NCBI GenBank assembly: GCA_000711775.1
Contig: ARYC01017196.1
Coordinates: 25,658 to 89,657, forward strand
Source: Oxytricha trifallax
Lineage: Eukaryota; Ciliophora; Spirotrichea; Sporadotrichida; Oxytrichidae
Length of the DNA: 64,000 nucleotides
Direction of reading: 5' to 3'
In this document: positions 62,072 to 64,000 of the stretch, in pieces
Layout: each line of letters begins with the position of its first letter
Position numbering within the stretch: the stretch's first letter is position 1
The notes under the pieces: model-generated
Told to the model about the DNA's origin: nothing
The model's input: only the letters and a program-made list of their open reading frames with translations
Database searches by the model: none
Translations under genes and position numbers: made by a program

Positions 62072-62716
62072 AGAAATTATTCAGACTAGTTAGTGAGAAT
62101 GTATGGATTTAACATAATAGCAGCAATTGGAAGTGATAACTCATTTTGTTTTTCATTAAATATTGGTAGGACAAATAGTGAAACATTCTACAACTTTTTA
62201 CTAAATCTCATTTCTCATCTTGATAGTAAGAGACATGGATGGAGAGCTGACACGATTTTACTTTTAGACAACGCAACCTATCATCGAAGCCTTTACATAA
62301 CAAGAAAATTTCGACTACTTCAAGTCCCTGTCATGTATTTAGGCCCATACTAGTTTGATCTAGCCCCTATCGAAAAATGCTTCTCTTTCATAAAAAGAAA
62401 TATAAGGTTCAGAAAATAGAAAGATGATTAAATTTCATTCTTAATGGATTTAGGCTAAGAAATGTCTAATTTTGACTTTGGTTGGGCTTAGTCATGTTTT
62501 CAAGCAAGTCTAAGAAATGCACTAAAGGCATTAGAACTATAAAAAATTTGATTGTTTCACAGTAAAATCCTATTTCACAATAGTAAAGATGAGTTGGATA
62601 AAAATCAAGAGATAACATTCAAAGTTAATGAAAAGTTTGTCAAAATAAGAATTATAAGAATTAAACAAGACCCCAAGGATCAAATAATCATTATAGAAAT
62701 GTTGAAAGGGTTTTGA
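62072..62716 (+). pseudogene. Tc1/IS630-type DDE transposase remnant
   Basis: The frame from 62072 encodes MYGFNIIAAIGSDNSFCFSL, a Tc1-like spacer, then LLLDNATYHRS (second catalytic Asp and the usual His) and GPYQFDLAPIEKCFSFIK (third acidic residue in the P-x-E context, Gln from TAG). The frame meets TGA at 62549-62551, then stays open for 54 more codons to TGA at 62714-62716, ending EMLKGF. The N-terminal DNA-binding region and the first catalytic Asp are missing; a TGA at 62069-62071 precedes the readable part. It sits about 100 bp outside the foldback element and may or may not have served it. It differs from the TBE transposase in sequence. Confidence 0.7.
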
Positions 62717-62990
62717 GTTTTGATAAAAAAGTTATCATTAAATACACTAAAAGGTAAGTTACATCGAATAAAACATTTTTTCATTTATTGAGGCTAATAG
62801 ATTAGAATTAATTTCATAAAGCATTTTAATTTAAAGTCTTTAGTGACTATAAAATCTTAAATAAGAATGACTTATAAATTCTTAAAGTTTTTATTCATAA
62901 TTTTTTTAAAAAAATTTACCCAAATTCAATTAGTCCATTTGGTAAATTTTATAATTTAATTTATATTGTTTATTTAAACAAATTTAATAA
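62717..62990. other. AT-rich spacer, nothing seen
   Basis: Between the transposase remnant and the GC palindrome cluster; no frame or repeat was recognised. Confidence 0.4.
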
Positions 62991-63171
62991 TCCGCTGAGG
63001 GTCTGCGGATTTGTGATTCCGCAGACCTTCTGCGGAAAATAAGAATAATATATATTTTATGATTAGGATATATTCATTAATTTAATTCAAAAACTTGAAA
63101 TTCCTCATTTCATATTTTGTAAATCCGCAGAGGGTTTGCGGAATCATGAAACCGCAGACCCTCTGCGGAAT
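62991..63171. repeat. Cluster of four GC palindromes in inverted pairs
   Basis: Four 17-bp near-palindromes of the form CCGCAGA-GGG/CCC-TCTGCGG lie near 62992, 63019, 63125 and 63152. They form two pairs, each with about 10 bp between members. The left pair is the inverted copy of the right pair across about 85 bp of AT-rich DNA. The paired spacing is the same as that of the CCGCACAGCTGTGCGG pairs in the element at 13289-14096, though the core bases differ. They could be protein-binding sites of a small inverted-repeat element. Confidence 0.65.
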
Positions 63172-63811
63172 TTTATTGAAATTATAAAAAACTCTATGGA
63201 ATTTTCAAATTATACATACATTAAAGTTTTGTTAATTTCTTTTTTTATTTTAATATAAAATTTAAAGCTTAATAACATTAAGCCCAATTCTTTACTTTAT
63301 AATAATGATTACAGTTTCCATTAGTCTTTAATTAACACTTTATTTAATTATTTTGGGAAGATAAATTTAATTATTCAGTTTTTTTAAAAAAAAGAGCTAA
63401 TTTAATATTTTAGTTTTATAAGAAATAGTTAAATTCCTATTCTTTTAGAAATATGAAATTCATCATATTAATTTGATTTACTTTACATTTTAATATCTGT
63501 TAGTTTAGGTTAAAACAAAATATAAAAATAGCTTATTTAAGTAAAAAAATATAGTCTATGATTAATATACTAAACTACTTATACAAACTACATATGTAAA
63601 TAATTAAATACTGATACTTATCTTTGTCTTTAAATTTAAGTTTTTTACATCAATTTAAAATATAATTAGCTTAAAGCTAACCAACTAAATGGATGTCTAG
63701 ATAAGCATGATAATTATTAAATAAAATCTTCATAAAATTATTTATAGATACTTTGCCTAATTAGGGCCTAATTTGTAACTAATATACAGTCCGCTTAAGA
63801 TTTTTAAATCA
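63172..63811. other. AT-rich spacer, nothing seen
   Basis: No gene, repeat or pointer could be supported in this stretch. Confidence 0.4.
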
Positions 63812-64000
63812 ATGACGCGATCTAAATCCTTGTTGGCAAAATACTTGAAGAAAAATTTTGAATAAAAGAAATTTCAATATACATTTGACTTACTATGAAT
63901 TAATTTATAGAAAATAGATTAATTAGACTTTCTTGAAAATCTAGAAAAGAAAATATAATTAAGTCAGAAAAAGAGGATTAAAAATATAAAATTTTTTAAT
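63812..64000 (+). CDS. Possible 5' end of a gene running off the window
   Basis: ATG at 63812 gives MTRSKSLLAKYLKKNFEQKK and continues to a TGA within 30 codons. A neighbouring frame (YYELIYRKQINQTFLKIQKR and beyond) remains open to the window edge. The basic, TGA-poor composition suggests coding DNA with an unresolved junction, but AT-rich chance frames look similar. No family is recognised. Confidence 0.2.

Noticed and set aside
1-64000. tRNA, rRNA or CRISPR arrays
   Set aside because: I looked for cloverleaf-like B-box sequences, conserved rRNA blocks and regularly spaced repeats. The only regular repeats are the foldback tandem arms, which lack unique spacers.

Overview
The window looks like germline (micronuclear) DNA of a spirotrichous ciliate of the Oxytricha/Sterkiella/Stylonychia kind. 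Three observations support this. (1) Every recognisable gene reads only if TAA and TAG mean glutamine and TGA is the sole stop. (2) A 4,115-bp telomere-bearing element (TBE) with terminal C4A4-type inverted repeats, a 3-bp ATT target duplication and the three expected TBE genes sits at 17141-21255. (3) Genes are cut into macronuclear-destined segments (MDSs) separated by short AT-rich internal eliminated sequences (IESs) flanked by short direct repeats ('pointers'). In the kynureninase gene, removing each spacer between one pointer copy restores the frame and the family motifs. The species cannot be fixed from sequence alone. Most conventional ORFs are therefore only pieces of genes.

Layout. 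148-579: small intact ORF (+). 640-1245: GC-richer repeat, with a related copy at 9266-9556. 1255-11760: a fragmented minus-strand gene for a surface protein of the 'Y-G-G-x-(F/I/L)-Y' repeat type. 11784-28483: a second, plus-strand member of that family with a signal peptide; it contains a large palindromic element (13289-14096) and, in a 5.8-kb gap, the TBE. 28490-34433: minus-strand secreted cysteine-rich protein. 35331-50176: a third, very large plus-strand repeat protein with a multi-pass membrane domain and a glutamine-rich tail; it is interrupted by a shorter, diverged TBE-like relic at 40781-41966.

51129-56194 carries two consecutive enzymes of the kynurenine pathway: kynureninase (+) and kynurenine 3-monooxygenase (-), convergent, with an unidentified 80-residue ORF between them. 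57290-58997: secreted cysteine-rich protein with a C-terminal hydrophobic tail. 59393-59945: start of a gene whose N-terminus resembles branched-chain aminotransferase. 59979-61969: foldback element with GC-rich tandem-repeat arms. 62072-62716: decayed Tc1/IS630-type transposase. The last kilobase has a cluster of GC palindromes and little else.

For multi-segment genes the outer coordinates bracket the segments; the segment positions in the text are approximate except where pointers are given. No tRNA, rRNA or CRISPR was seen.
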